Assembly (NCBI GenBank): GCA_934122395.1
Contig: CAKOWQ010000003.1
Span: 62,001 to 126,000 of the forward strand
DNA: 64,000 bases
From: an uncultured Bacilli bacterium
GTDB lineage: Bacteria > Bacillota_I > Bacilli_A > RF39 > UBA660
Reading direction: 5' to 3'
The translations under genes and the position numbers were made by a program. Below are positions 16,264 to 24,043 of this stretch, in pieces. The notes below the pieces were generated by a model that saw nothing but the letters and a program-made list of their open reading frames with translations, was not told the DNA's origin and made no database searches. How positions within the stretch are numbered: position 1 is the stretch's first letter; each line of letters opens with the position of its first letter.

Positions 16264-17265
16264 ATGGCATTATTTGAAAATTATGATAGAAGAATTAAAC
16301 AAATAGAAGCTACTCTAAATAAGCATGGAATTGCTACTATAGAAGATGCTAAAAAAATATGTGAGGAAAAAGGTATCGATGTTTTTGAAATAGTAAGAGG
16401 TATTCAACCAATTTGTTTTGATAATGCTTGTTGGGCATATACGGTAGGTGCTGCTATTGCAATAAAAGAAAATGCTAAAACAGCAGCAGAAGCAAGTAAG
16501 TATATCGGAGAAGGTTTACAATCTTTTTGTATCCCAGGAAGTGTTGCTGATGAGAGAAAAGTTGGATTAGGTCATGGTAATTTAGGTGCTATGTTATTAA
16601 GTGAAGATACAGAGTGCTTTGCATTCTTAGCAGGACATGAATCTTTTGCAGCAGCAGAAGGAGCTATAGGTATTGCAAAATCTGCTAATAAAGTAAGACA
16701 AAAACCATTAAGAGTAATACTTAATGGATTAGGTAAAGATGCTGCTCAAATAATTTCTAGAATAAATGGATTTACTTTTGTAGAGACTGAATATGATTTT
16801 GCAACTTCTACTTTAAAAATAGTTAGTGAGAAAGCTTATTCTAATGGTGAGCGAAGTAAAGTAAAATGTTATGGAGCTAATGATGTAAGAGAAGGCGTTG
16901 CTATAATGCATCATGAAAATGTTGATGTATCTATTACAGGCAATTCAACTAATCCTACAAGATTCCAACATCCAGTAGCAGGTACTTATAAAAAAGAAAG
17001 ATTGGAGCAAGGTAAAAAGTATTTTTCAGTAGCAAGTGGTGGAGGAACTGGTAGAACACTTCATCCTGATAATATGGCTGCTGGACCTTCTAGTTATGGT
17101 ATGACAGATACAATGGGTAGAATGCATAGTGATGCTCAATTTGCTGGTTCTTCTTCAGTCCCTGCTCATGTAGAAATGATGGGATTAATAGGAATGGGGA
17201 ATAATCCAATGGTTGGTGCTACTGTAGCAGTAAGTGTAAAAGTATTTGAAACTTTAAATAAATAA
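16264..17265 (+). CDS. GGGtGRT family protein
   Basis: 333 residues. S-G-G-G-T-G-R-T-L-H-P-D-N near residue 261 is the motif that names the family (Pfam GGGtGRT), a group without established function. Other conserved-looking stretches are G-L-G-H-G-N-L-G-A-M and G-H-E-S-F-A-A-A-E-G-A. No signal peptide. The AGGGAGGAG ribosome site lies in the end of the upstream scaffold gene, two bases away, so the two proteins are made together and probably work together, possibly in metal-cluster chemistry. Confidence 0.8.
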   Translation: MALFENYDRRIKQIEATLNKHGIATIEDAKKICEEKGIDVFEIVRGIQPICFDNACWAYTVGAAIAIKENAKTAAEASKYIGEGLQSFCIPGSVADERKVGLGHGNLGAMLLSEDTECFAFLAGHESFAAAEGAIGIAKSANKVRQKPLRVILNGLGKDAAQIISRINGFTFVETEYDFATSTLKIVSEKAYSNGERSKVKCYGANDVREGVAIMHHENVDVSITGNSTNPTRFQHPVAGTYKKERLEQGKKYFSVASGGGTGRTLHPDNMAAGPSSYGMTDTMGRMHSDAQFAGSSSVPAHVEMMGLIGMGNNPMVGATVAVSVKVFETLNK

Positions 17266-17290
17266 AAATGGTCGTATGACCATTTTTTTT
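17265..17290. terminator. Bidirectional terminator between convergent genes
   Basis: AAAATGGTC, loop GTAT, GACCATTTT, with A-run and T-run on the two sides. Confidence 0.9.
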
Positions 17291-17813
17291 ATTTGTTATT
17301 TAGTTGTTTATCAATTCCAAATTTTATTCGTTTTACTAGTTGCTGATTACAAGGGGAAATGCGCTCTTCATTAATAGATACATTAATTCCTTCATTTAAT
17401 GCATTTTCTATTCTAACATAGTTTAATAATCTTTCCATATTATTGCTATGACTGTTTCCTAAGGTGTGTAATAATAAACCTGTTAATTGAACTCTATCTA
17501 AGTCGCAGTCTTGGATGTTTTTACAAGATAAAAGCCTTCTTAACTTAACTAGACAATCTTTTTCTTCACTAAAATAGCTTGAAAAAGAAGTAACTGTAGT
17601 TTGATCATATGAATCTTGTTGAAACTTTAATATAGGAAAAGTGATTAATTTCATGTGATTAATAGACGTTATTAATTCTCTTCTCAGATGTAGAATATAT
17701 CTTTTTGCTTGTCTGTCTCCACAAATTACTATACTCTTATTTGTAAATATTTCCCACACTTTATCATCTGTAGTTTTTAAATATTCAACAGAATCTTTAA
17801 TTATTTGTTCCAT
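17289..17813 (-). CDS. Uncharacterised soluble protein
   Basis: 174 residues, helical, Cys-containing (LLSCKNIQDCD), no signal or membrane segment. I do not recognise the family. GAGGA precedes the ATG at 17813. On the minus strand TTGATT and TATAAT (plus 17840-17845) with an 18-base spacer form a plausible promoter, divergent from sigG. Confidence 0.6.
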   Translation of the reverse strand: MEQIIKDSVEYLKTTDDKVWEIFTNKSIVICGDRQAKRYILHLRRELITSINHMKLITFPILKFQQDSYDQTTVTSFSSYFSEEKDCLVKLRRLLSCKNIQDCDLDRVQLTGLLLHTLGNSHSNNMERLLNYVRIENALNEGINVSINEERISPCNQQLVKRIKFGIDKQLNNK

Positions 17814-17931
17814 AAATTTTCCTCGTTTCTTGGCTTATTATTATATATTTGGTAAATTAAATAATCAATACTAATTTATTGAATAATATTAACTTATCTT
17901 TTTCATTATAAAATGGGAGGGATGAATAATT

Positions 17932-18708
17932 ATGGCACGTCACAAAGTTGAAATTAGTGGCGTGAATACAGCAAATATCAAAGTATTAACAAGTGAAGAA
18001 ATGGAGGACTTATTTAAAAAATTACAAAATGGTGATGAATCAGCAAGAAGTGAATTAGTAAATGGAAACTTAAAATTAGTTTTATCTATTTTAAAGAAAT
18101 TTTCTAAAAAAGACGAAAATATGGATGATTTATTCCAAATAGGTTGTATAGGTTTATTAAAAGCAATAGATAATTTTGACTTATCTTATGGAGTTAAGTT
18201 TTCAACTTATTGTGTTCCAATGATCCAAGGAGAAGTAAGAAGATATTTAAGAGATAATAGTAGTATAAGGGTTAGTAGATCTCTAAAGGATTTAGCATAT
18301 AAATCTTTAAAAGTAAAAGATGAATTTATCTTAGAAAAAGGAATTGATCCAACTACTGATGAGATTGCTAATATTTTGGGTGTTTCTAATTATGAAGTTA
18401 TTAATGCATTAGATTCGTTAAGGGATCCAGTTAGTATCTTTGAACCAATTTATTCTGATGGAGGAGACACTATTTATTTATGTGATCAAATAGAAGATAA
18501 AACAGTAAAAAATAATGACTTAGATATTAAATTATCAATTAATGATGCTATAAATAGTTTAGAAGAACGTGAGAAGTTTATTCTTGATCAAAGATTTGTT
18601 GTAGGAAAAACTCAAATGGAAATAGCAAGTGAATTAGGTATTAGTCAAGCTCAAATATCTAGAATAGAGAAAAATGCAATTGAAAGTTTAAGAACTACTT
18701 TGAAATAA
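17932..18708 (+). CDS. sigG: Forespore sigma factor SigG
   Basis: 258 residues, matching SigG along its length: the conserved opening M-A-R-H-K-V-E-I-S-G-V, D-D-L-F-Q-I-G-C-I-G-L in region 2, K-F-S-T-Y-C-V-P-M-I with G-E-V-R-R-Y-L-R-D-N, P-V-S-I-F-E-P-I-Y-S-D-G-G-D, and T-Q-M-E-I-A-S-E-L-G-I-S-Q-A-Q-I-S-R in region 4. SigG directs late forespore transcription (SASP, germination genes). It implies a complete sporulation programme. GGGAGGG ribosome site. It is not next to sigE here, unlike in Bacillus. Confidence 0.95.
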   Translation: MARHKVEISGVNTANIKVLTSEEMEDLFKKLQNGDESARSELVNGNLKLVLSILKKFSKKDENMDDLFQIGCIGLLKAIDNFDLSYGVKFSTYCVPMIQGEVRRYLRDNSSIRVSRSLKDLAYKSLKVKDEFILEKGIDPTTDEIANILGVSNYEVINALDSLRDPVSIFEPIYSDGGDTIYLCDQIEDKTVKNNDLDIKLSINDAINSLEEREKFILDQRFVVGKTQMEIASELGISQAQISRIEKNAIESLRTTLK

Positions 18709-18768
18709 TGTTATGGATTTTTTCTTATCTTATGTGTATAATTAAAATGTAAACATAAGAGGTGAAAA

Positions 18769-19866
18769 ATGAAAGTTTTATTATATACAGAAGGACTTGA
18801 ACATATTGGTAAAAGTGGTTTAGGAAAAGCTATTAAGCATCAAATGAAAGCATTAGATTATGTAGGTGTTAGTTATACACTTGATCCAGATGATGATTAT
18901 GATATAGTTCACATTAATACATATGGGCCAAAATCTTTTGCACTAGCTCAAGCATCTAAGAAAAATGGTAAAAAAGTAGTATACCACGCACATTCTACAG
19001 AAGAGGATTTCAGAAATAGTTTCGTTTTATCAAATCAAATTGCACCAATATTTAAAAAATGGATTGTTACTTGTTACAAATTAGGAGATCATATTATAAC
19101 TCCAACACCATATTCTAAAAAGTTATTGGATGGTTATCATATGCATAGAGATATTACTGCTATATCTAATGGTATTGAAATAGAAAGATTTGTAACTGAT
19201 AAAAAATTAGGAGATATTTTTAGAAAAACATATGGATATAAAAAGAATGATAAAGTAGTAATGGGAATCGGGTTATATTTAGAAAGAAAAGGTATATTAG
19301 ACTTCGTAGAACTTGCAAAAAGATTACCACAATATAAATTTATTTGGTTTGGTTTTACTCCTTTATATACAGTTCCTGATAAGATTAGAAAAGCAGTTAA
19401 GACTGAGCTTTCAAATTTAACTTTTGCTGGATATGTTGAACAAGAAATGATTATAAATGCTATGAATGGAGCAGATTTATATATATTCCCAACACTAGAA
19501 GAGACTGAGGGTATTCCAATACTAGAAGCATGTGCTTGTAAAGAAAAAGCATTAATTAGAGATATTCCAGTTTTTGATGAATGGTTAGAAGATGGAGTTA
19601 ATGTATATAAAGCAAAAGATGTAGATGAGTTTGAAAAGAAAATTGTTGATATTTTAGAAGGGAAGTTACCTGATTTAACTGAAGAAGGTTATAAAGTAGC
19701 TTGTTCAAGGGATTTAAGAATTATTGGTAAACAATTGAAGGAAGTTTATGAAAAAGTCTTAGAAAATCCTGCAATAGATAAGAAGGAAAGTAGAAAAAGA
19801 GATAAAGAATTCCGTAATAAGCAAAGGGAAGATAGAAAAAAACTAAAAGAAACAATAAAAAAATAA
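18769..19866 (+). CDS. Family 4 glycosyltransferase (GT-B)
   Basis: 365 residues. Retaining GT4 layout: G-K-S-G-L-G-K-A-I in the N-terminal lobe, and E-E-T-E-G-I-P-I-L-E-A (about 244-254), the E-x7-E motif that contacts the nucleotide sugar. The last 35 residues are very basic and Lys/Arg/Glu rich, suited to peripheral membrane binding. The size and look resemble diacylglycerol glucosyltransferases, but the acceptor cannot be proven. TATAAT at 18737-18742 and GAGGTG precede the ATG. Confidence 0.8.
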   Translation: MKVLLYTEGLEHIGKSGLGKAIKHQMKALDYVGVSYTLDPDDDYDIVHINTYGPKSFALAQASKKNGKKVVYHAHSTEEDFRNSFVLSNQIAPIFKKWIVTCYKLGDHIITPTPYSKKLLDGYHMHRDITAISNGIEIERFVTDKKLGDIFRKTYGYKKNDKVVMGIGLYLERKGILDFVELAKRLPQYKFIWFGFTPLYTVPDKIRKAVKTELSNLTFAGYVEQEMIINAMNGADLYIFPTLEETEGIPILEACACKEKALIRDIPVFDEWLEDGVNVYKAKDVDEFEKKIVDILEGKLPDLTEEGYKVACSRDLRIIGKQLKEVYEKVLENPAIDKKESRKRDKEFRNKQREDRKKLKETIKK

Positions 19867-19889
19867 TGACTAGAAATAGTCATTTTTTT
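19865..19889 (+). terminator. Intrinsic terminator
   Basis: AATGACTA, loop GAAA, TAGTCATT and a T-run. Confidence 0.9.
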
Positions 19890-19890
19890 A

Positions 19891-19921
19891 TTGCCAAATC
19901 CCTAGGGGGGGGGGGTATAAT
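19891..19921 (+). promoter_or_regulatory. Promoter with an 11-G tract in the spacer (candidate phase-variable switch)
   Basis: TTGCCA (19891-19896) and a perfect TATAAT (19916-19921) are separated by 19 bases, of which the last 11 (19905-19915) are all G. Loss of two G would restore the optimal 17-base spacing. Homopolymeric G/C tracts in this position are classic slipped-strand switches. Confidence 0.75.
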
Positions 19922-19954
19922 AATTATAGATAAATATAATTCGGAGTGAGAAGG

Positions 19955-21412
19955 ATGGAAAAGAAGTATATGAAAGCCAAAAAGATTATAGTTATAACGA
20001 TGTGTACCTTAATATGTATAATGGCAATAGGATATGCAGCGTTTGCAACTAATTTAACAATAACAGGAACATCAAATATAGGGTCAACTTGGAAAGTAGA
20101 ATTTACTAATATTGAGGAAGTATCAAAAACAAGTGGAGTAACAATAAAAAACGTACCAACAGCAACAGGAACAACAGCAACTTTTAATGTAGATTTAACA
20201 AGTCCAGGAGACAATATAGTCTACAAAATAACAGTAGCAAATAATGGAACATTAAATGCAGTAATAGATGATATAACAGCAAGTGAAACCGGAAGTGATG
20301 CAATAAATTTTGAAATAATAGGGATAAAGAAAGGAGATAAATTAGCAAGTAAAACAACAACAACATTTGATGTAACAATATCATATGATAACAATGTAAC
20401 AAGCCAACCTAATTTAATAGATAGTACATTAACAATAAATATTAATTATGTACAAGATACAGGACAAACGATAGTAACAGATGATACTATAATAGTACCA
20501 ACAAGACTAGCAGCAAAAATATTGAAAGACAATGAAGCACAAGCGGATACAAGTATAGATTTTTCTAAGATAAGTAGTGATACAAATGGTAAAGGATTAT
20601 ATTATACAAGTACCAATACCGAAGATAATAAAGTAACATATTATTTTAGAGGCGCAGTAGAAAACAACTATGTAACATTCGCAGGATTTACATGGAGAAT
20701 AATAAGAATAAATGAAGATGGTTCAATAAGATTAATAAAACAAGATTCGATAGGAGATAGTGCATTTAATATAAACGTATTTGACAATGCATATGTAGGA
20801 TATATGTATGGAATGGCTGGAGCTTCAACATATGAAGAGACACATGCAAATACTAATTCGAGTACAATAAAGACTTTTATAGATGAATGGTATCAAAATA
20901 ATTTAATAAGTTATTCAAGTTATTTAGCTGATTTTGGATTCTGTGGTGATAGGAGTATAACCGATGGTTGGGAATTTGATGACTATGATTCTGAGATAGA
21001 TACTCTATATTCAGCATACACTAGATTAGCAGAAAACAAAACTCCACAGTTCAAATGTCCTCAAGCAAACGATTTATATACAACCAAGACGAGTAATAAA
21101 GGTAACAAAGCTCTAGATTATCCAATAGGATTAATAACAGCGGATGAAGTAACATATGCAGGGGCTAGTTATCCGAAAGATAACAATAATTTATATTTAG
21201 CATCATTGGTTCAAATTAATTCTTGGACAATGACTCCATTTAATTATTATGGCGGTGTTACTTTATATTTTTGGTCTTGTAATGGTTATTTAGGTGATGA
21301 TGCTGTTGATCCTGGAAATGAGGTAAACCCTGTAATAAATCTAAAATCAACAATAGAAATTACAACTGGCGATGGAACTGTTGATAATCCATATGTAATT
21401 AAAACTAATTAA
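19955..21412 (+). CDS. Exported surface protein with SipW-type N-terminus and C-terminal WRI/DPYVIK module
   Basis: 485 residues. A long N-terminal hydrophobic segment (about residues 6-31) ends in G-Y-A-A-F-A-T-N-L, resembling the signals of SipW-processed TasA/camelysin-type proteins. A beta-rich domain follows with S-P-G-D-N-I-V-Y-K-I-T-V-A-N-N-G-T, then a C-terminal module (F-T-W-R-I-I-R to D-N-P-Y-V-I-K) also found in the protein at 54046. The first half prefers A-ending codons (ACA, GCA, ATA, GTA) far more than its neighbours, a sign of a different history. Start 19955 chosen for the CGGAG site eight bases upstream. Expression probably depends on the poly-G promoter. Confidence 0.7.
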   Translation: MEKKYMKAKKIIVITMCTLICIMAIGYAAFATNLTITGTSNIGSTWKVEFTNIEEVSKTSGVTIKNVPTATGTTATFNVDLTSPGDNIVYKITVANNGTLNAVIDDITASETGSDAINFEIIGIKKGDKLASKTTTTFDVTISYDNNVTSQPNLIDSTLTININYVQDTGQTIVTDDTIIVPTRLAAKILKDNEAQADTSIDFSKISSDTNGKGLYYTSTNTEDNKVTYYFRGAVENNYVTFAGFTWRIIRINEDGSIRLIKQDSIGDSAFNINVFDNAYVGYMYGMAGASTYEETHANTNSSTIKTFIDEWYQNNLISYSSYLADFGFCGDRSITDGWEFDDYDSEIDTLYSAYTRLAENKTPQFKCPQANDLYTTKTSNKGNKALDYPIGLITADEVTYAGASYPKDNNNLYLASLVQINSWTMTPFNYYGGVTLYFWSCNGYLGDDAVDPGNEVNPVINLKSTIEITTGDGTVDNPYVIKTN

Positions 21413-21413
21413 A

Positions 21414-21447
21414 GAAGATGATTAATAATATTTCATCTTCTTTTCTT
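21414..21447. terminator. Terminator between convergent surface-protein and rodA genes
   Basis: AGAAGATGA and TCATCTTCT around a short AT loop, with a T-rich tail on the plus side; it overlaps the end of rodA. Confidence 0.7.
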
Positions 21448-22552
21448 TGGTATTATAAATATTTAAAAGTAATCCAGTTAATATCATATAAGATAATAAA
21501 CTACTTCCACCATAACTTATAAAAGGTAGAGTAATACCTGTTATAGGTAACATTCCTATAGTCATACCTATATTTTGTATTTGCTGATATAAAAAAATGC
21601 TTAAAATACCTACAGTTATATACTTATCTATTCTATTTACAGTAACTTTTCCTAGTTTAGTAATATTAATATCAAATATAAAAATGACAATTATTAGAAA
21701 GAGTGAACCAATTAATCCAAAATTGGAAGCATATACCGAAAATATAAAATCAGTTCCGGCTTCTGGAAAATATAGAGGAGTTTTATTAAAACCGTGTCCT
21801 GTTATATAACTAGAACCTATAGCAGCTAGTGAGTTTTCTAATTGCATTCCACTACCAATTTTCCAATTAATAATTCGATCCATTCGATAGAAAAAATTAC
21901 TACCAAAAATACTAATAAATAAATCTTGTTTTAAAAAGTATAAATAGAAAAATATGCCACCGATTATAGAAATAATAATAGCTAATAATAAATACCAAAA
22001 AAGGCTTATACCGCTTATAAATAACATACTTAATGTAATAATAAAATAAATTATTACTGCACCTGTATCTGGTTCTAAAAACGTTAAAACACTAGGAATC
22101 ATTACTATAAAAAATACTTTAATTAATAAAACAAATTCATCTTTTAACTTTGGCTTTTTATTATTCAAGTGAAAACTATCTAAAGTTTTAGCTAATATTA
22201 AAATAAGAGATATTTTCATGAATTCACTAGGTTGAATACTACCAATACCTTTTATTATGTACCAACATTTACTACCGTTAATATCTGGTGCTACAAAAAG
22301 TAGTCCAGCTAATAAAATTACGTTAATTAAATATATATACCAAGCATATTTATAGAAAAAGTTATTCTTGGTTTTGATAATAATTATTATTACTATTATA
22401 CCTATTAGATACCATAAGCTTTGTTTTAGTGCCAGATTACCTAAAGTAGGTGATAAATACATTGATGCAGAGTATATAGATATTACACTTATTATAAAAA
22501 ATATTGATATACATATAACAGTTGTCTTATCTAATTTGAATTTTCTTTTCAT
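21422..22552 (-). CDS. rodA: SEDS-family peptidoglycan glycosyltransferase, RodA type
   Basis: 376 residues, about ten membrane helices. It polymerises lipid II into glycan strands, with a class B PBP, for elongation or cortex synthesis. Family motifs: I-Q-P-S-E-F-M-K-I, P-E-A-G-T-D-F-I-F-S-V, and N-I-G-M-T-I-G-M-L-P-I-T-G-I near the C-terminus, the last closer to RodA than to FtsW. The start at 22552 has GGTGAT upstream. It stands alone, divergent from a small gene near the spore-coat genes. A sporulation paralogue (SpoVE-like) is a possible alternative. Confidence 0.85.
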   Translation of the reverse strand: MKRKFKLDKTTVICISIFFIISVISIYSASMYLSPTLGNLALKQSLWYLIGIIVIIIIIKTKNNFFYKYAWYIYLINVILLAGLLFVAPDINGSKCWYIIKGIGSIQPSEFMKISLILILAKTLDSFHLNNKKPKLKDEFVLLIKVFFIVMIPSVLTFLEPDTGAVIIYFIITLSMLFISGISLFWYLLLAIIISIIGGIFFYLYFLKQDLFISIFGSNFFYRMDRIINWKIGSGMQLENSLAAIGSSYITGHGFNKTPLYFPEAGTDFIFSVYASNFGLIGSLFLIIVIFIFDINITKLGKVTVNRIDKYITVGILSIFLYQQIQNIGMTIGMLPITGITLPFISYGGSSLLSYMILTGLLLNIYNTKEKKMKYY

Positions 22553-22633
22553 TATATCACCAATATTATTATGGAATTTTTTAGTAATTTTTATTTACTT
22601 CATACATAAAATATTTATAGAAAGAGTGATGTT

Positions 22634-22960
22634 ATGAGTAAGGATTTACCTTCTATTTTTAAAAATACTCCTAATAGAAAAATTAACAATAATAAAAACG
22701 TATACTATTCCAAGTATGGCAATTTAATAGAACCAGTAAGAAATGATGAATCTATTATAGAAGATAATAGTTTAAATGGTACAGTAAATAATATGCTTAA
22801 GAATAGACAATTTGTATTTAATGTACCAGTGGAAATAAAAACAAAAGATGGAATATTTAATTCTAGTATAGTAAGTAAAGTAGGAGATCACTTATTAACT
22901 AGTGATGGTAAAACTATAATAATAGAAGATATTTTATCTATAAAACTAAGGAGTATTTAA
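22634..22960 (+). CDS. Uncharacterised small protein, possibly coat-associated
   Basis: 108 residues. Asn/Lys-rich first third, then a compact C-terminal part (V-P-V-E-I-K-T-K-D-G, H-L-L-T-S-D-G-K-T) that looks like a small beta domain. No family recognised. It faces the two CotY/Z genes and is divergent from rodA. CATACAT at 22601-22607 resembles the -10 of SigE promoters, but no matching -35 is convincing. A coat role is only suggested by position. Confidence 0.55.
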   Translation: MSKDLPSIFKNTPNRKINNNKNVYYSKYGNLIEPVRNDESIIEDNSLNGTVNNMLKNRQFVFNVPVEIKTKDGIFNSSIVSKVGDHLLTSDGKTIIIEDILSIKLRSI

Positions 22961-22983
22961 GCAACTTATGTTGCTTTTTTTTT
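22960..22983 (+). terminator. Intrinsic terminator
   Basis: AGCAAC, loop TTAT, GTTGCT and eight T. Confidence 0.9.
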
Positions 22984-22984
22984 A

Positions 22985-23008
22985 GAAAAAAAGACCATAG
23001 GTCTTTTA
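22985..23008 (-). terminator. Intrinsic terminator of the cotY/Z pair
   Basis: Read on the minus strand: AAAAGACC, loop TAT, GGTCTTTT followed by T-run. Confidence 0.85.
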
Positions 23009-23422
23009 TACTCCACTTATGTATGTATCACCTAAACATTTTATTGCACCAATACATTTTAAGTTAATAGTGAAATAATCATTAGTAGCTACATAAGGAT
23101 AGGTTTCTTGCTCTTCAGTATTAGGATTTGGTGCTAATACTCTAAATGTTGCACAATTATCATCTAAGTTTTCAATTCTAAATACTGTACTTGTTCCTGG
23201 TGTTCCATTTAATGTATAAGGCATTGTCCATAATGTGTTATTGCAACAACTGTACAATGAAATAGGTCTTGTATTTAAACATACATTATTTAAAATAGGT
23301 CCTAGGAAAGGTTTACTACATCCATTTTCTACATCACATACTTCTCCTTTTTGTTGAAGCATAAGAATTAGTTCTAGTGTTTTGATAAAAGAACAAGAGC
23401 ATTCATTATTGTTTCCACACAT
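23006..23422 (-). CDS. Spore coat/crust protein, CotY/CotZ family
   Basis: 138 residues, Cys-rich (paired Cys at the start C-G-N-N-N-E-C-S-C, and Y-S-C-C-N-N). F-R-I-E-N-L-D-D-N-C-A-T-F-R-V-L is the typical CotY/CotZ core, where a Cys follows D-D-N. These proteins self-assemble into disulfide-linked lattices on the spore surface, made in the mother cell. It is the second gene of a two-gene unit, 17 bases after its paralogue. Confidence 0.85.
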   Translation of the reverse strand: MCGNNNECSCSFIKTLELILMLQQKGEVCDVENGCSKPFLGPILNNVCLNTRPISLYSCCNNTLWTMPYTLNGTPGTSTVFRIENLDDNCATFRVLAPNPNTEEQETYPYVATNDYFTINLKCIGAIKCLGDTYISGV

Positions 23423-23439
23423 TTTTTCTTCCCCCTTTC

Positions 23440-23850
23440 TTATAAATCAACTATAGTATCGCCTAAGCATTTTATTGCACATACGCATCCTAAATTAATA
23501 GTAGCTGTATTTCTAGTAGTTATATATGGCCTAGTTGTATCTGTTGTATCTGGATTTGCAATAAGAATAGATACTACTACACATCCGTCATCAACTTTTT
23601 CAATTCTAAATATGCTGCTTCTACCAGTACTTGCTTCACCATTTATAGTTGTAGAATAATCAAGTTCTATTAAATTATTGTTACATCCATAGAAAGTTAT
23701 AGGTCTAGTGTTTAAGCATAGAGTAGGTACTTCTACTCCTAAAAATGGTCTATTACATGTATTATCAAAACATTCATCTTTTTCAGCACTGCGTTGTAAA
23801 AGATCGATTATTTTTAATGTTTTAGTAAAACAACAACAATTTTCACCCAT
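23440..23850 (-). CDS. Spore coat/crust protein, CotY/CotZ family (paralogue)
   Basis: 136 residues, a paralogue of the downstream gene with the same order of motifs: N-terminal C-C-C-F-T-K-T-L, N-R-P-F-L-G, L-C-L-N-T-R-P-I, F-R-I-E-K-V-D-D-G-C and C-A-I-K-C-L-G-D near the end. Same role in the outer spore layers is expected. First gene of the pair, with AAAGGAG before its ATG. A SigK-like promoter candidate lies 32 bases upstream. Confidence 0.85.
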   Translation of the reverse strand: MGENCCCFTKTLKIIDLLQRSAEKDECFDNTCNRPFLGVEVPTLCLNTRPITFYGCNNNLIELDYSTTINGEASTGRSSIFRIEKVDDGCVVVSILIANPDTTDTTRPYITTRNTATINLGCVCAIKCLGDTIVDL

Positions 23851-23881
23851 CTAATCAACTCCTTTTTATCTTTTTCTATTA

Positions 23882-23908
23882 TAAGATATTCAACTCTTCT
23901 TATCTGGT
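23882..23908 (-). promoter_or_regulatory. Possible SigK-type promoter of the cotY/Z pair
   Basis: On the minus strand AC (23908-23907), 16 bases, AATATCTTA (23890-23882), one mismatch from the AC-N16/17-CATAnnnTA pattern of SigK. A TATAAT also occurs here without a -35. Confidence 0.3.
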
Positions 23909-24043
23909 GTCGTGTTAATACCTATAATTCATAATATTCTAATTAATAATTAATAATGATGATGTTTGTAAATTAGATTAAATAAATTTACTTTTTTAAT
24001 ATTTTTTGTTATTATTATAGTAATAGAATAGAGGGATTGTAAT

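Noticed and set aside
20184..20402. Leu-rich minus-strand frame opposite the surface-protein gene
   Set aside because: Composition is what complementary A-rich Thr/Val/Ile codons give; no ribosome site.
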